From the NCBI GenBank assembly GCA_017429505.1, contig JAFROW010000013.1, forward strand, positions 62,001-126,000: a stretch of 64,000 nucleotides of DNA, given 5' to 3'. This DNA comes from Clostridia bacterium. Lineage in GTDB: Bacteria; Bacillota; Clostridia; TANB77; CAG-508. Numbering within the stretch: position 1 is the first letter of the stretch; the number at the start of each line of letters is the position of its first letter. The translations under genes were made by a program, and so were the position numbers. Under the pieces are notes generated by a model. It saw nothing but the letters and a program-made list of their open reading frames with translations. It searched no databases and had not been told where the DNA came from. Positions 46,873-54,996 of this stretch are shown in pieces.

Positions 46873-46908
46873 TAAAAAACAAGCTCCTAGTAAGAAGCTT
46901 GTTTTTTA
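46873..46908. terminator. Terminator of the CPBP protease gene
   Basis: AAAACAAGCT/AGCTTGTTTT stem with a 10-nt loop and T tails on both sides. Confidence 0.8.
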
Positions 46909-46945
46909 TAAAAACTTTTTATTGCCTTGTCGGACAAAGACTTAT

Positions 46946-47596
46946 TTATAGGTGCATCATCATCATCAAAATACCTGTCAAATTGCCAAAGCTGTGTATT
47001 GCTATTGAAACAAGCAAGTTTTTTGTCCTGCTGTACCGATATGCAAAATACCAAGAGTCAAGAATGTAAAACCATATATAATAAAATGCCTTAGTATCAT
47101 GCACAACATGCATCGCTGAAAATATAATTGTTGAAAAAAGAATAAACCAAAACTGATTCTTAATAAAAATGTGTGGCAAAAACCTGAAAACAAATTCTTC
47201 AGTAATTGGACCTACAACAATTATCATCAACGAATAAAAAGCAGGTGACCGAAAAAACATATCCTCAATACTAGATTGATTTTCTGGTTTCCCTACCATA
47301 ATAAATGAAATAATGAAACTTACAATCAACCATATTGGTATGTACATCAAAATTTCTTTCCCAATAATTTTTAGATCCTTTTTAGGGTCAAACTTATTAT
47401 CTAAATAGAAAATTATTTTAATCTCCGCCAATGCTGTTCCAATACAAATAATACTACCAATTAAAATATTTAAAGCCAATGGTAAATCTGTTGCTATGAT
47501 GCTTATAATGTAAATCACATAAAATAAAAATGCTACAACTTCTTTGTTCTTGTCCTTTTTCCAAAATTCAATAAACCGTTTCATTTCCATGTCCAT
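46946..47596 (-). CDS. CPBP family intramembrane metalloprotease
   Basis: Multi-pass membrane protein of the CAAX-protease/bacteriocin-processing (ABI) family, 216 residues, about seven hydrophobic segments. The signature is intact: TEEFVFRFL (EExxxR), SAMHVVHD and AIHSFGN. Members cleave or mature peptides and sometimes confer bacteriocin immunity. It lies just downstream of the SCIFF peptide gene on the same strand, but a terminator separates them, so a role in that peptide's maturation is only a possibility. GGAGG precedes the ATG. Confidence 0.85.
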   Translation of the reverse strand: MDMEMKRFIEFWKKDKNKEVVAFLFYVIYIISIIATDLPLALNILIGSIICIGTALAEIKIIFYLDNKFDPKKDLKIIGKEILMYIPIWLIVSFIISFIMVGKPENQSSIEDMFFRSPAFYSLMIIVVGPITEEFVFRFLPHIFIKNQFWFILFSTIIFSAMHVVHDTKAFYYIWFYILDSWYFAYRYSRTKNLLVSIAIHSFGNLTGILMMMMHL

Positions 47597-47815
47597 AGTT
47601 TACCTCCATTAATTGTATTTTTTATTTCTTAACGATTTCGTTTTCAAACAATAATGCTTGCCTATTTAAAGCATTTAATGTATCTATTATTATTATTATA
47701 CCACAATTTTATGTAAAACTCAAATCATATAAGATTCTTGTGTAACTGATAGGGTTTATCTATTAATATTATTATATAATATTTTTTGTTTTTATTTATA
47801 ACTTTTAAAATTCTC

Positions 47816-47853
47816 AAAAAAAAGAGAGGAATCGGCAATGCTAACTCCTCTCC
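47816..47853 (-). terminator. Terminator of the SCIFF peptide transcript
   Basis: GAGAGGA/TCCTCTC stem with T8 on the minus strand. A second, smaller hairpin GGTCGC/GCGACC (47885-47903) overlaps the end of the 22-residue reading frame upstream of it. Confidence 0.8.
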
Positions 47854-47893
47854 ATGAAACATAGTTAATAGTCACTTTACTTATGGTCGCTTT

Positions 47894-47962
47894 TTATGCG
47901 ACCTTGTTGTCCTCGTCAGATTCCGTGCTCGGAGTAGGAAAGGGTATAATGTATGCTCTCAT
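47894..47962 (-). CDS. 22-residue peptide gene downstream of SCIFF
   Basis: Reading frame starting MRAYIIPFPTPSTES and ending EDNKVA, 9 nt after the scfA stop. GGAGGAGAAG lies directly before the ATG. Pro/Ser/Thr-rich middle and acidic end. It shares the GC-rich base use of scfA and stops inside a hairpin. No family recognised. The strong ribosome-binding site and placement argue that it is translated with scfA. Confidence 0.5.
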   Translation of the reverse strand: MRAYIIPFPTPSTESDEDNKVA

Positions 47963-47971
47963 CTTCTCCTC

Positions 47972-48121
47972 CTACTCCGCATCCTTGTTTTCGCAAGGTT
48001 GATTTGCCACACCGCAACTGGTCTTGCAAGCGCTTTGGCAGGAAGTCTGGCATTCGCCGCATCCGCCATTGACAGCACTCTTTGCCATGTCGCGGGTATT
48101 AAGTGTCACTACATGTTTCAT
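47972..48121 (-). CDS. scfA: SCIFF ranthipeptide precursor (six Cys in forty-five)
   Basis: A 49-residue RiPP precursor starting MKHVVTLNTRDMAKSAVNGG. Six Cys at 21, 24, 28, 32, 36 and 43 give CX2CX3CX3CX3CX6C within GGCGECQTSCQSACKTSCG, the hallmark of SCIFF, which is conserved across Clostridia. In other species the radical SAM enzyme ScfB crosslinks these Cys to make thioethers, and scfB lies beside scfA. No scfB occurs in this window. AAGGAGGG precedes the ATG. The gene is markedly GC-richer than everything around it. Identity is firm; the mature product's role is unknown. Confidence 0.9.
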   Translation of the reverse strand: MKHVVTLNTRDMAKSAVNGGCGECQTSCQSACKTSCGVANQPCENKDAE

Positions 48122-48229
48122 AATTTGTCCCTCCTTATAAAAAAACGAGGTTTACGTGTTACAATTGCCGAAGCAATTATAACTATTATACATTCATATT
48201 ATTAATTTGTCAACTTAAAAATTTTTATT

Positions 48230-48748
48230 TTACGCCACTTCTGTCACATACTCATACTCTTCATAACTTGGCATATATTTTTCTATCATATCCCAAAATT
48301 TTTTAGTATTTGTTCTATATTTAAGATGACAGAATTCGTACAAAACTACATATCTTAAAACTTCCTTATTATATTTAACAATTTCAGGGTTAATTACTAT
48401 AGTTTTATCTTTTAAGGTTTTTGCAAGTTTATTTGGAATTCTTTTTATAACATAATTTTCTGGTGCAATACCTCTAAGTTTAATTCTTGTTTCTTCCATA
48501 ATATTTTCTATTTCTACTCTTGCAATTTCGTCATACATTTTTTCTAATGCTAATTTTAAAATATTTACATCACTATTTCTTTTATATTTAAGTGGTAAAT
48601 TGATTTCTATATTTTTTCCATTTAAATCTAGTTCAGGATTTTTTATTTTTTTATAAATAATTTTTATATCGTAACTTTCTCCAAATATTTTTGCTTCTTT
48701 TCCTAATACTTTTTCTAAATTTGTTTTTCTATTTAATATCTTTAACAT
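48230..48748 (-). CDS. YgjP-like (DUF45) metallopeptidase-fold protein, altered active site
   Basis: About 172 residues. The C-terminal part VVLYEFCHLKYRTNTKKFWDMIEKYMPSYEEYE matches the DUF45/YgjP metal-dependent hydrolase region, normally HELCHLxHxNHSxxFW. Here the first His of HExxH is Tyr (YEFCH) and the third-ligand region NHS is NTK, so zinc binding is probably lost. The ATG at 48748 fits the ribosome-binding site better than 48760 or 48808. Standalone gene upstream of scfA. Likely non-catalytic, or using a different metal site. Confidence 0.7.
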   Translation of the reverse strand: MLKILNRKTNLEKVLGKEAKIFGESYDIKIIYKKIKNPELDLNGKNIEINLPLKYKRNSDVNILKLALEKMYDEIARVEIENIMEETRIKLRGIAPENYVIKRIPNKLAKTLKDKTIVINPEIVKYNKEVLRYVVLYEFCHLKYRTNTKKFWDMIEKYMPSYEEYEYVTEVA

Positions 48749-49014
48749 AATACAATCCATCCCTTTCTTTTTTGCTTTAGTAGGACATATATTTACTCTG
48801 TACTGCATAAATTATTTTACAATCTCGCAAATTTATATATATAAATTCTATATTTATGCCCTAAATGTTTATTATGAACTCTTGTTCGCTTTATTGATTG
48901 TATTATATATCTTATTTTTTATTTTGTCAATAGTTTTTGTAAAAGTTTTTCAAATTTTTGTTCGTGTTTTTGTAAACCCTTTTTAGATATATTATTTAAC
49001 CATTATTCAACTAT

Positions 49015-50073
49015 TTATACGTCTATACAATTAGTTAATATATTATTTAATTTTTTACTCAAATCACATTTAATAACCATCTCTTTTGAAGTTACTGGAT
49101 GCAAAAATTTTAGTTTATAGCAATGTAGAGCCTGTCCTTCTATTAAGTCACTTTTTTTACCATATAATGAATCTCCTAAAAGCGGATGACCAATATATGC
49201 AAAATGAACACGTATTTGATGTGTTCTTCCTGTTAATAATTTGCATTTTACTAAACTATATTTTTCAGTTGCACTTTTTGCCTTACAATCATTACATGCT
49301 TGACTTATAATCTTACCATTATTACTAACTTCTCTTATTGCATAGGAAAAATCGTCAGATTTTTCCAGAGCAACAAGGTTAAGTTTCTTTGATTCGTGCG
49401 GTTGCAAAGCAACCTGCACATGTGACGAAGTCACTTTTCTTATTACTTCATATTCTGTTATTGCCCTTTGTCCTGTTTCAGATACACATCTTTCTATAAT
49501 GCTTCCTTCTTTTCGTGCAATAGGCTTATCAATTATTCCTGTTTTATTTTCTAAAACTCCTGTTACAATTGTCAAATACTCTTTTGTAAAAGTTTTTGTT
49601 TGCATTTGCTTTATTAAATTTTCTTGTACATACTCATTTTTCGCAAAAATAACTAGACCTGATGTATTTAAATCTAATCGATTTACAGGTCTAATTTTTT
49701 TATGTATTCCAATAGACTCAAAATAATATTTAATTCCACTTGCAATAGAATCTTCATAATGCCTTATTGAAGGATGAATTGCAATTCCTGATGGTTTATT
49801 TATTATTAACATTTCTTCATCTTCATATACTATATCCAAATCCATTTGCTTTGAAACAATGTTTGAATTATCTTCATTGTAGTTTAGGTCTATTGTTATT
49901 TTATCTCCTAAATTTGTTCTTAGTCTTGTGTCTATATTTTTATTATTTACAAATATATTTTTGTTTTTTATTAATTTGCTAAATAGCCTATTCGACAAAT
50001 CAAATTCCTGCTTAATTATTTCATTTATTGTTTTGTTTATATCATTTTCTTTTACAATATATTTAAGTATCAT
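49015..50073 (-). CDS. RluA/RluD-family pseudouridine synthase with in-frame insertion
   Basis: Isomerises specific uridines of rRNA. 352 residues. N-terminal S4 RNA-binding domain (about 15-75). Catalytic domain with the Asp motif PVNRLDLNTSGLVIFAKN, then KEYLTIVTG, and LLTGRTHQIRVHFAYIGHPLLGD at the end. Members are usually near 300 residues. The excess comes partly from a 35-residue block encoded by a copy of the ~105-bp palindromic repeat (49339-49443), inserted after TEYEVI without shifting the frame. Catalytic residues are intact, so the enzyme may still work. Confidence 0.92.
   Translation of the reverse strand: MILKYIVKENDINKTINEIIKQEFDLSNRLFSKLIKNKNIFVNNKNIDTRLRTNLGDKITIDLNYNEDNSNIVSKQMDLDIVYEDEEMLIINKPSGIAIHPSIRHYEDSIASGIKYYFESIGIHKKIRPVNRLDLNTSGLVIFAKNEYVQENLIKQMQTKTFTKEYLTIVTGVLENKTGIIDKPIARKEGSIIERCVSETGQRAITEYEVIRKVTSSHVQVALQPHESKKLNLVALEKSDDFSYAIREVSNNGKIISQACNDCKAKSATEKYSLVKCKLLTGRTHQIRVHFAYIGHPLLGDSLYGKKSDLIEGQALHCYKLKFLHPVTSKEMVIKCDLSKKLNNILTNCIDV
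49339..49443 (+). mobile_element. Palindromic ~105-bp repeat, copy D, inside a gene
   Basis: TGCATAGGAAAAATCG...GTCACTTTTCTTAT, exactly 105 bp or 35 codons, with no stop on the gene's strand. It encodes RKVTSSHVQVALQPH... through ...LEKSDDFSYAI. Flanks CTTCTCTTAT and (element end) CTTTTCTTAT are near-identical, so removing the element restores EVIREVSN. It is closest to copies A and 56975-57078. Confidence 0.88.
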
Positions 50074-50097
50074 AAAACTCCTTTTTTACTTCTTATC

Positions 50098-51213
50098 TTA
50101 ATTTTCCATGCCACAATTTAAATCTTTCAACTCATCTAGCACAAAAAGCCCATCTTTTCTAACTAACACATCATCAAAATATATTTCTCCGCCACCAAAT
50201 TCAGGCGTTTGAATACATACTATATCCCAATGAATATTTGATCTATTTCCATTATCGCTTTCTTCTAGTGCTTGTCCTGGAGTTAAGTGAAAACTTCCAA
50301 AAACTTTTTCATCAAATAATGTATCACCTATTGTATTTTTAATATTGGGATTTAATCCTAAAGCAAATTCGCCAATATATCTTGCTCCATTATCTGTATC
50401 TAATATTTCATTCAATTCTTTTGTTTTGTCATCCGCTGTTGCTTTTACTATTTTTCCATTTTTAAATTCAAAATATATATTTTTAAATGTTATACCATTA
50501 TATGTAGTTTCTGTATTATATGTAATATATCCATCAACGCTATTTTTTACAGGTGCTGTTGCAACTTCTCCATCTGGAATATTATATGTTCCATAATATT
50601 TTTCTGCTTTTATGTTTTTCACACTAAAACTTAAATCTGTTCCTTTTCCTACTATATGAACATTATCTGTATTTGAAAGTAACTCTTGAAGTGGATTCAT
50701 TGCCACTTCCATTTTTTTATAATCTATAGTGCATACCTTATAAAAGAATTCAGCAAATTCTTCTAAAGACATTTTTGCCATATTTGCCATCGACTCATTT
50801 GGATACCTTAAAATACACCATTTGGTATTTTTTACTCTTTCCTCAAAATGTATTGGTGCTTGATATAGCTTATTATATAATTCCATACTTTCAGTTGATA
50901 TTCCACTTAATTCTTTTGGATTTGCAGAACGTATACCAATATATGTATCTACGCTTTTCATTTTTTCTAAATCATATTTTGCATATTCCTTTATTTGATC
51001 TTCATTACAATTAATTAATAATTCCTTTAGTATTTTATAATCAATAATATTAAATAAAGGTATAGCTCCTATTTCTTTTGCTTGTTTAATTATCTGACAT
51101 GCCAAGTCAAAACAATCTGTTCCTATCATCTCAATTAATATTTTTTCACCTTTTTTTAATTTAACTGAATGTTCTAACAATATTTTTGAAAGCTTTTCTA
51201 TTTTTGAATCCAT
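50098..51213 (-). CDS. M29 family aminopeptidase (AmpS/PepS)
   Basis: Metal-dependent exopeptidase, 371 residues, normal length for the family. The C-terminal metal site is spread over GEFALGLNPNIK, VFGSFHLTPGQALEESD and SNIHWDIVCIQ (Glu, His, His, Asp). The N-terminal half is the ATP-independent cap typical of AmpS. It lies 24 bp upstream of the pseudouridine synthase gene on the same strand, so cotranscription is likely. Cytoplasmic; broad aminopeptidase activity is expected. Confidence 0.9.
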   Translation of the reverse strand: MDSKIEKLSKILLEHSVKLKKGEKILIEMIGTDCFDLACQIIKQAKEIGAIPLFNIIDYKILKELLINCNEDQIKEYAKYDLEKMKSVDTYIGIRSANPKELSGISTESMELYNKLYQAPIHFEERVKNTKWCILRYPNESMANMAKMSLEEFAEFFYKVCTIDYKKMEVAMNPLQELLSNTDNVHIVGKGTDLSFSVKNIKAEKYYGTYNIPDGEVATAPVKNSVDGYITYNTETTYNGITFKNIYFEFKNGKIVKATADDKTKELNEILDTDNGARYIGEFALGLNPNIKNTIGDTLFDEKVFGSFHLTPGQALEESDNGNRSNIHWDIVCIQTPEFGGGEIYFDDVLVRKDGLFVLDELKDLNCGMEN

Positions 51214-51231
51214 TTTTTACTCCTCTTTTAA

Positions 51232-51318
51232 TTTTTTTACGTATATAAAAAGATAAAGTTTCCTATATTCGCGCGATTGCTTTGCAATCTGCGCAGTGGA
51301 AAAGCCACTTTTCTTATA
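51232..51318 (+). repeat. Palindromic ~105-bp repeat, copy E (truncated)
   Basis: Lacks the AAAAATCG hairpin but keeps ACGTATATAAAAAG, GATTGC/GCAATC and the CCACTTTTCTTAT end. It lies between the divergent aminopeptidase and proline-rich protein genes. Confidence 0.75.
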
Positions 51319-51420
51319 TCCTTATTGTACTACATACCTATAAAAAATGCAATAAAATTGTCACTCAAAATTTCTTTTTTGAATAATATAATAAAAAAAG
51401 AAAGGAGCGAAAGCTTAAAT

Positions 51421-52116
51421 ATGTATGACGATTATATGCAAAACTTATTAGGAGAAAATTATTCTCCATATCAATTTACATATGAGCCAATGTCAAGAAA
51501 TACCTATTTTAATGATCAATTAGAGGATTATGAGCAATACAACTTAGGCAGTAATTATAATTACAACTTTAATTGCAATTATGATTTTCCTTATAATTGT
51601 AGGCAGCCAAATTGCTATTCAAGAAATATAGCAATGGATATTGAAAGTATGTACCCTGAAATTTACAAAATATTATATCCTATGATTCAAAAAGCTTGTA
51701 TGCAAAATAATAGACCTATTACAGAAGACGTTTTAGATGAGATGACATCAGATATTTATAATAATATAGAAGCGGATAATATTGTTAACTTAAATATCGA
51801 TATTGTTAATAATAGAAACGAAAAAAATTCTTTACAACAAAGTAATTCTCAATCAAAAGAAACAAGCGAAAACCGAAACTCTCAAGTCAATACAAAAAAC
51901 ATTACTACATCTGTTCAAAATAGAGAATATCGAAATAATAATAATCCTATTCGTGATTTAATTAGAATATTATTAATTAGAGAACTTGTAGGTGGAAGAC
52001 CTGGCACTAGACCACCAAGACCTTTCCCTCCAGGACCTAAGCCATTTCCTCCAAGGCCACCTAGACCTCCAATGTCAGGGAATCCTCCTCCTAGACCACC
52101 AAGGTCAAGATATTAG
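51421..52116 (+). CDS. Proline-rich-tailed hypothetical protein
   Basis: 231 residues, no signal peptide. The N-terminus is rich in Tyr, Asn and Gln (MYDDYMQNLLGENYSPYQF). A short helical domain follows around residues 75-125 (YPEIYKILYPMIQKACMQNN, then PITEDVLDEMTSDIY), then an Asn/Ser linker, the helix RDLIRILLIRELVGG, and a tail of PPRPFPPGP-type repeats ending RSRY. Composition resembles spore-coat or surface proteins, but no family is recognised. AAAGGAGCG precedes the ATG at 51421; the open frame upstream runs through a repeat and is not coding. Confidence 0.6.
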   Translation: MYDDYMQNLLGENYSPYQFTYEPMSRNTYFNDQLEDYEQYNLGSNYNYNFNCNYDFPYNCRQPNCYSRNIAMDIESMYPEIYKILYPMIQKACMQNNRPITEDVLDEMTSDIYNNIEADNIVNLNIDIVNNRNEKNSLQQSNSQSKETSENRNSQVNTKNITTSVQNREYRNNNNPIRDLIRILLIRELVGGRPGTRPPRPFPPGPKPFPPRPPRPPMSGNPPPRPPRSRY

Positions 52117-52182
52117 TTAATTTATTTTCGCTTCAAGTTGCGAAACTTAGAAGTTTCATAGCGTTTCCTATACAATAAAAAA

Positions 52183-52235
52183 ATCGAAGATATTTAGTAT
52201 TTTAAAATTATGCGAAAAATACTAATATCTTCGAT
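52183..52235 (-). terminator. Terminator of the 52282-55944 operon
   Basis: Long, almost perfect stem (arms 52183-52203 and 52215-52235, ATCGAAGATATT... and AATATCTTCGAT) with T7 on the minus strand. Confidence 0.8.
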
Positions 52236-52243
52236 GTTAAATT

Positions 52244-52279
52244 ACTTTGATTCGTGCGGTTGCGAAGCAACCTGCACAT
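52244..52279 (+). repeat. Palindromic repeat fragment, copy F
   Basis: A 36-bp piece (TTTGATTCGTGCGGTTGC and GAAGCAACCTGCACAT) nearly identical to the middle of copy D. Its ends are missing. Confidence 0.7.
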
Positions 52280-52281
52280 AA

Positions 52282-54039
52282 TTATTTTCTTCTACCAAAT
52301 AATTTTTTTCTTTTTGGCTTTTCTTTTTTTTCTGTTTTTTCTACTTCATCGTCTTTTTTAAAAATACTATCATCAAGTTCTTCGTCATCTTCTATTTGCA
52401 AAATATGATTATCTTCGTCTTCATCATCACTATCTTCTTCAAAATCTGTATCTTCTGAATCAAAAATTCCTAGTAATTCGTCTATTTTTTTATCTCTTTC
52501 ATCTTCTTCATTTTGTATTTCGATTTCTTCAATGGCATCAGTATCATTATCATTTTTTTCATCATATTCTGCAATATTGTTGTTTGCAAATAAAACATCA
52601 TCCTCCTCATCATCTACATCCCAATGAAACTCTTCTTCGTCTTCTTCGTCATCTTCATCATCATCTTCTTGACTAGTATCAAATTTTAAGTTTATTTCTC
52701 TTGGAATTTCATCATTTTCCTGATTCAAATCTTCAGAATTATCTTTTGTTACTTCTTCATCATCTTGTGTCTCAGTTTTTTCTTCTGTTTTATCATCAAA
52801 GTTCTCCACTTCATTATTTAACATATTCTTGTTTACTTCAAATGTTATATCAATTGGTTCATATTCAGATAAATCAACTTCATAAACATCAGTAATTATT
52901 GATTTAAAGGTTTCAAAAATTTTTCTCATTCCTTCTAGTCTCCAATAATCTGGATATATTAACGTTCCTACCATATTAAGCTTGCTTATATCTTTTTCAA
53001 ATTTAACTTCTTGTTCTTTTAAATCATTTAAATACTCTATGTTATATAGCTGTTTATATAGTTTTTTTGTAGCTTTTCCATTCATTTCTTTTATTAATAA
53101 TGAATACATATTTTGAATTTCTATTAAATCATTTTGTAAATTACTACATGCTTCATTCATTACTTTTTTATGTTCTTCTTCTCCACCTATTGTATTCATT
53201 CTTTCATTATCTAAAAATAAAATTATATATTCAGTAATAACACTTAAAAACTCTAATTTACTTTTTGAGTCTCTAACTTGTTTTTTATGTCTTTCAATTT
53301 TTACTGTATCATTTTTTATTTCTTCTAATAATTTAGAAGTTTTTTCGTATAAAGTTAATAAAATTTCAGCTCTTTTTCCTTCTATATATAATGATGTATC
53401 TATTGCCTTATTTATAACATTAATATCAAATGGTACTTTTTCTTTTGCTCCATTTTTCATAATGTTCTCAACCATTTCAATCTTTACATTTTCTTTGTCA
53501 TCAGTCTTTAAAAAAACTTTTATTTCTTTAAGTTTTTCTTTTAATATGTTGCCAAAATTTTCAGATGCTACATTTAATATTTTTTGATAATCACTTTCAA
53601 TTATTCTTCTTTCTCTGCCACATTTAGTACGTACTTCACTCTTTTCATTAAACTCTTTTATTTCTACAACAAAATTTTCTGAGTTTTCTTTTATTTCATT
53701 TTCATTTTTTCTAATTTCTTCTTCATTTTTTTTGAATTTTTCTTTTAATGCTTCTTCATCTTCTTCTAAGCTTTGAAATAAATTCTTTCTATTTTCAAAA
53801 TACTTTAGAGCTTTCTTATCTAAACTTTCTTGTTTTTTCTGGATTTCTTTTATCTTATTTGCAATTTTTTCAAACTCATCCATCACATTATTTTCATTCT
53901 CTGATGCTACTTGGTATTTCTCTAAAATACCTACTAACTCAATATAATTACTTGCATTATTTTTCAAATTACTTTTTTTATCATATCCAAATACACTTGA
54001 AAAATACCTATCAATTACAATTGCATTTCTTTCATACAT
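52282..54039 (-). CDS. Coiled-coil protein with acidic tail, unknown
   Basis: 585 residues, no membrane helix. The first 400 residues are mostly charged helix with predicted coiled coil (about 55-130, heptads of Glu/Lys/Asn). Residues about 425-565 are extremely acidic, with runs such as SQEDDDEDDEEDEEEFHWDV. The last 20 residues are basic (KEKPKRKKLFGRRK). No domain recognised. Last gene of a three-gene operon with a response-regulator/GGDEF protein (16 bp upstream) and a membrane-anchored Ig-like protein. A scaffold or membrane-associated role is possible, not shown. Confidence 0.6.
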   Translation of the reverse strand: MYERNAIVIDRYFSSVFGYDKKSNLKNNASNYIELVGILEKYQVASENENNVMDEFEKIANKIKEIQKKQESLDKKALKYFENRKNLFQSLEEDEEALKEKFKKNEEEIRKNENEIKENSENFVVEIKEFNEKSEVRTKCGRERRIIESDYQKILNVASENFGNILKEKLKEIKVFLKTDDKENVKIEMVENIMKNGAKEKVPFDINVINKAIDTSLYIEGKRAEILLTLYEKTSKLLEEIKNDTVKIERHKKQVRDSKSKLEFLSVITEYIILFLDNERMNTIGGEEEHKKVMNEACSNLQNDLIEIQNMYSLLIKEMNGKATKKLYKQLYNIEYLNDLKEQEVKFEKDISKLNMVGTLIYPDYWRLEGMRKIFETFKSIITDVYEVDLSEYEPIDITFEVNKNMLNNEVENFDDKTEEKTETQDDEEVTKDNSEDLNQENDEIPREINLKFDTSQEDDDEDDEEDEEEFHWDVDDEEDDVLFANNNIAEYDEKNDNDTDAIEEIEIQNEEDERDKKIDELLGIFDSEDTDFEEDSDDEDEDNHILQIEDDEELDDSIFKKDDEVEKTEKKEKPKRKKLFGRRK

Positions 54040-54055
54040 AATTATACCTCCAAAT

Positions 54056-54982
54056 TTAACTGCTCTTTCTTCTATCTATTGTATAACTACTTCCCATCAC
54101 AGACTTTACAGCATGTTTAACTTGGGCTGCAACATCTCCTATTTCAAGAATATTTTTAAATCTATTTTTGTCAGCAACTACAACTGCTATTGAAATTGAT
54201 GTTAATGGGAATTTCTCTATTATTCCTCTCCTATTAGCTATCTCAATATATCCTTTTTCTGAATCATCTTCTGTAAAAAATTTCTTTATTTGTTTATCAA
54301 ATCTTAAAATTATTCTTTGGCATAAATTTTCTACATCAGTATAAGGAACTATTGCAATAAAATCGTCCCCACCAACATGTCCCACAAATCCGCTTCTGCC
54401 ATCTGTGTGTATTTCTTCTAAAATAGTGTTTGCAGTATATTGAATAATTTTATCTCCCTTTAAAAAACCATACACATCATTATATGCTTTAAAATTATCC
54501 AAATCTAAGTATAAAACTGAAAATTCTTCTTCTTTTGTTAATCTTTTTTTAAGTTCTGAATGGATCTGTACATTTCCTGGCAAACCGGTTAATGGGCTTA
54601 CTCTTCTATTTGTTGTAAGTAACCTGTTTAAATTTTTAACTGTATAATATAGGTATCCTTCATCAACAGGTTTTTTTATAAAATACTCTACAGATTCATT
54701 CAAAATTTGCATTCTATGGTTTCTTGAACTATTTGATGAAACTACTATTACAGGTGTTATTGTATTATCTTCGTCTTTTCTAATTTTTCTACATAACTGA
54801 ATCACATCTCTATCTATTGCATCCTCATTTATTACAATTAATGAAGGTATATTTTTTAAAGCTATGTCTATTTGTTCAGTTTTTACACTTATAAATTTAT
54901 AGTCAGGTTCATCTCTAAATAGTTCCTTGAAGATAACTATTGAAGATTCATCATCATCTATAATATATACTTCATTTAACAT
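54056..54982 (-). CDS. REC-GGDEF protein with atypical signature
   Basis: 308 residues. The N-terminal receiver-like domain (about 1-120) has the acidic pocket IIDDDES and the switch Lys in YFIKKPVDEG. The expected phospho-acceptor strand reads LIVINEDAID, with Asn at the usual Asp site. The GGDEF domain (about 128-305) has the signature GHVGGDDFIAI: the first Asp is kept, the second position is Asp instead of Glu. The allosteric RxxD site is absent. It may be an active diguanylate cyclase without feedback inhibition, or a degenerate sensor. Between two genes of unknown function, 14 and 16 bp apart. Confidence 0.8.
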   Translation of the reverse strand: MLNEVYIIDDDESSIVIFKELFRDEPDYKFISVKTEQIDIALKNIPSLIVINEDAIDRDVIQLCRKIRKDEDNTITPVIVVSSNSSRNHRMQILNESVEYFIKKPVDEGYLYYTVKNLNRLLTTNRRVSPLTGLPGNVQIHSELKKRLTKEEEFSVLYLDLDNFKAYNDVYGFLKGDKIIQYTANTILEEIHTDGRSGFVGHVGGDDFIAIVPYTDVENLCQRIILRFDKQIKKFFTEDDSEKGYIEIANRRGIIEKFPLTSISIAVVVADKNRFKNILEIGDVAAQVKHAVKSVMGSSYTIDRRKSS

Positions 54983-54996
54983 CTTTTACTCCTTTG

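Noticed and set aside
46946..48121. CPBP protease as the dedicated SCIFF processing enzyme
   Set aside because: A strong terminator separates the genes, and SCIFF loci normally rely on the radical SAM enzyme; adjacency alone is not evidence.
47999..48205. 68-residue plus-strand reading frame
   Set aside because: It is antisense to the SCIFF peptide gene, which has the correct Cys pattern and ribosome-binding site.
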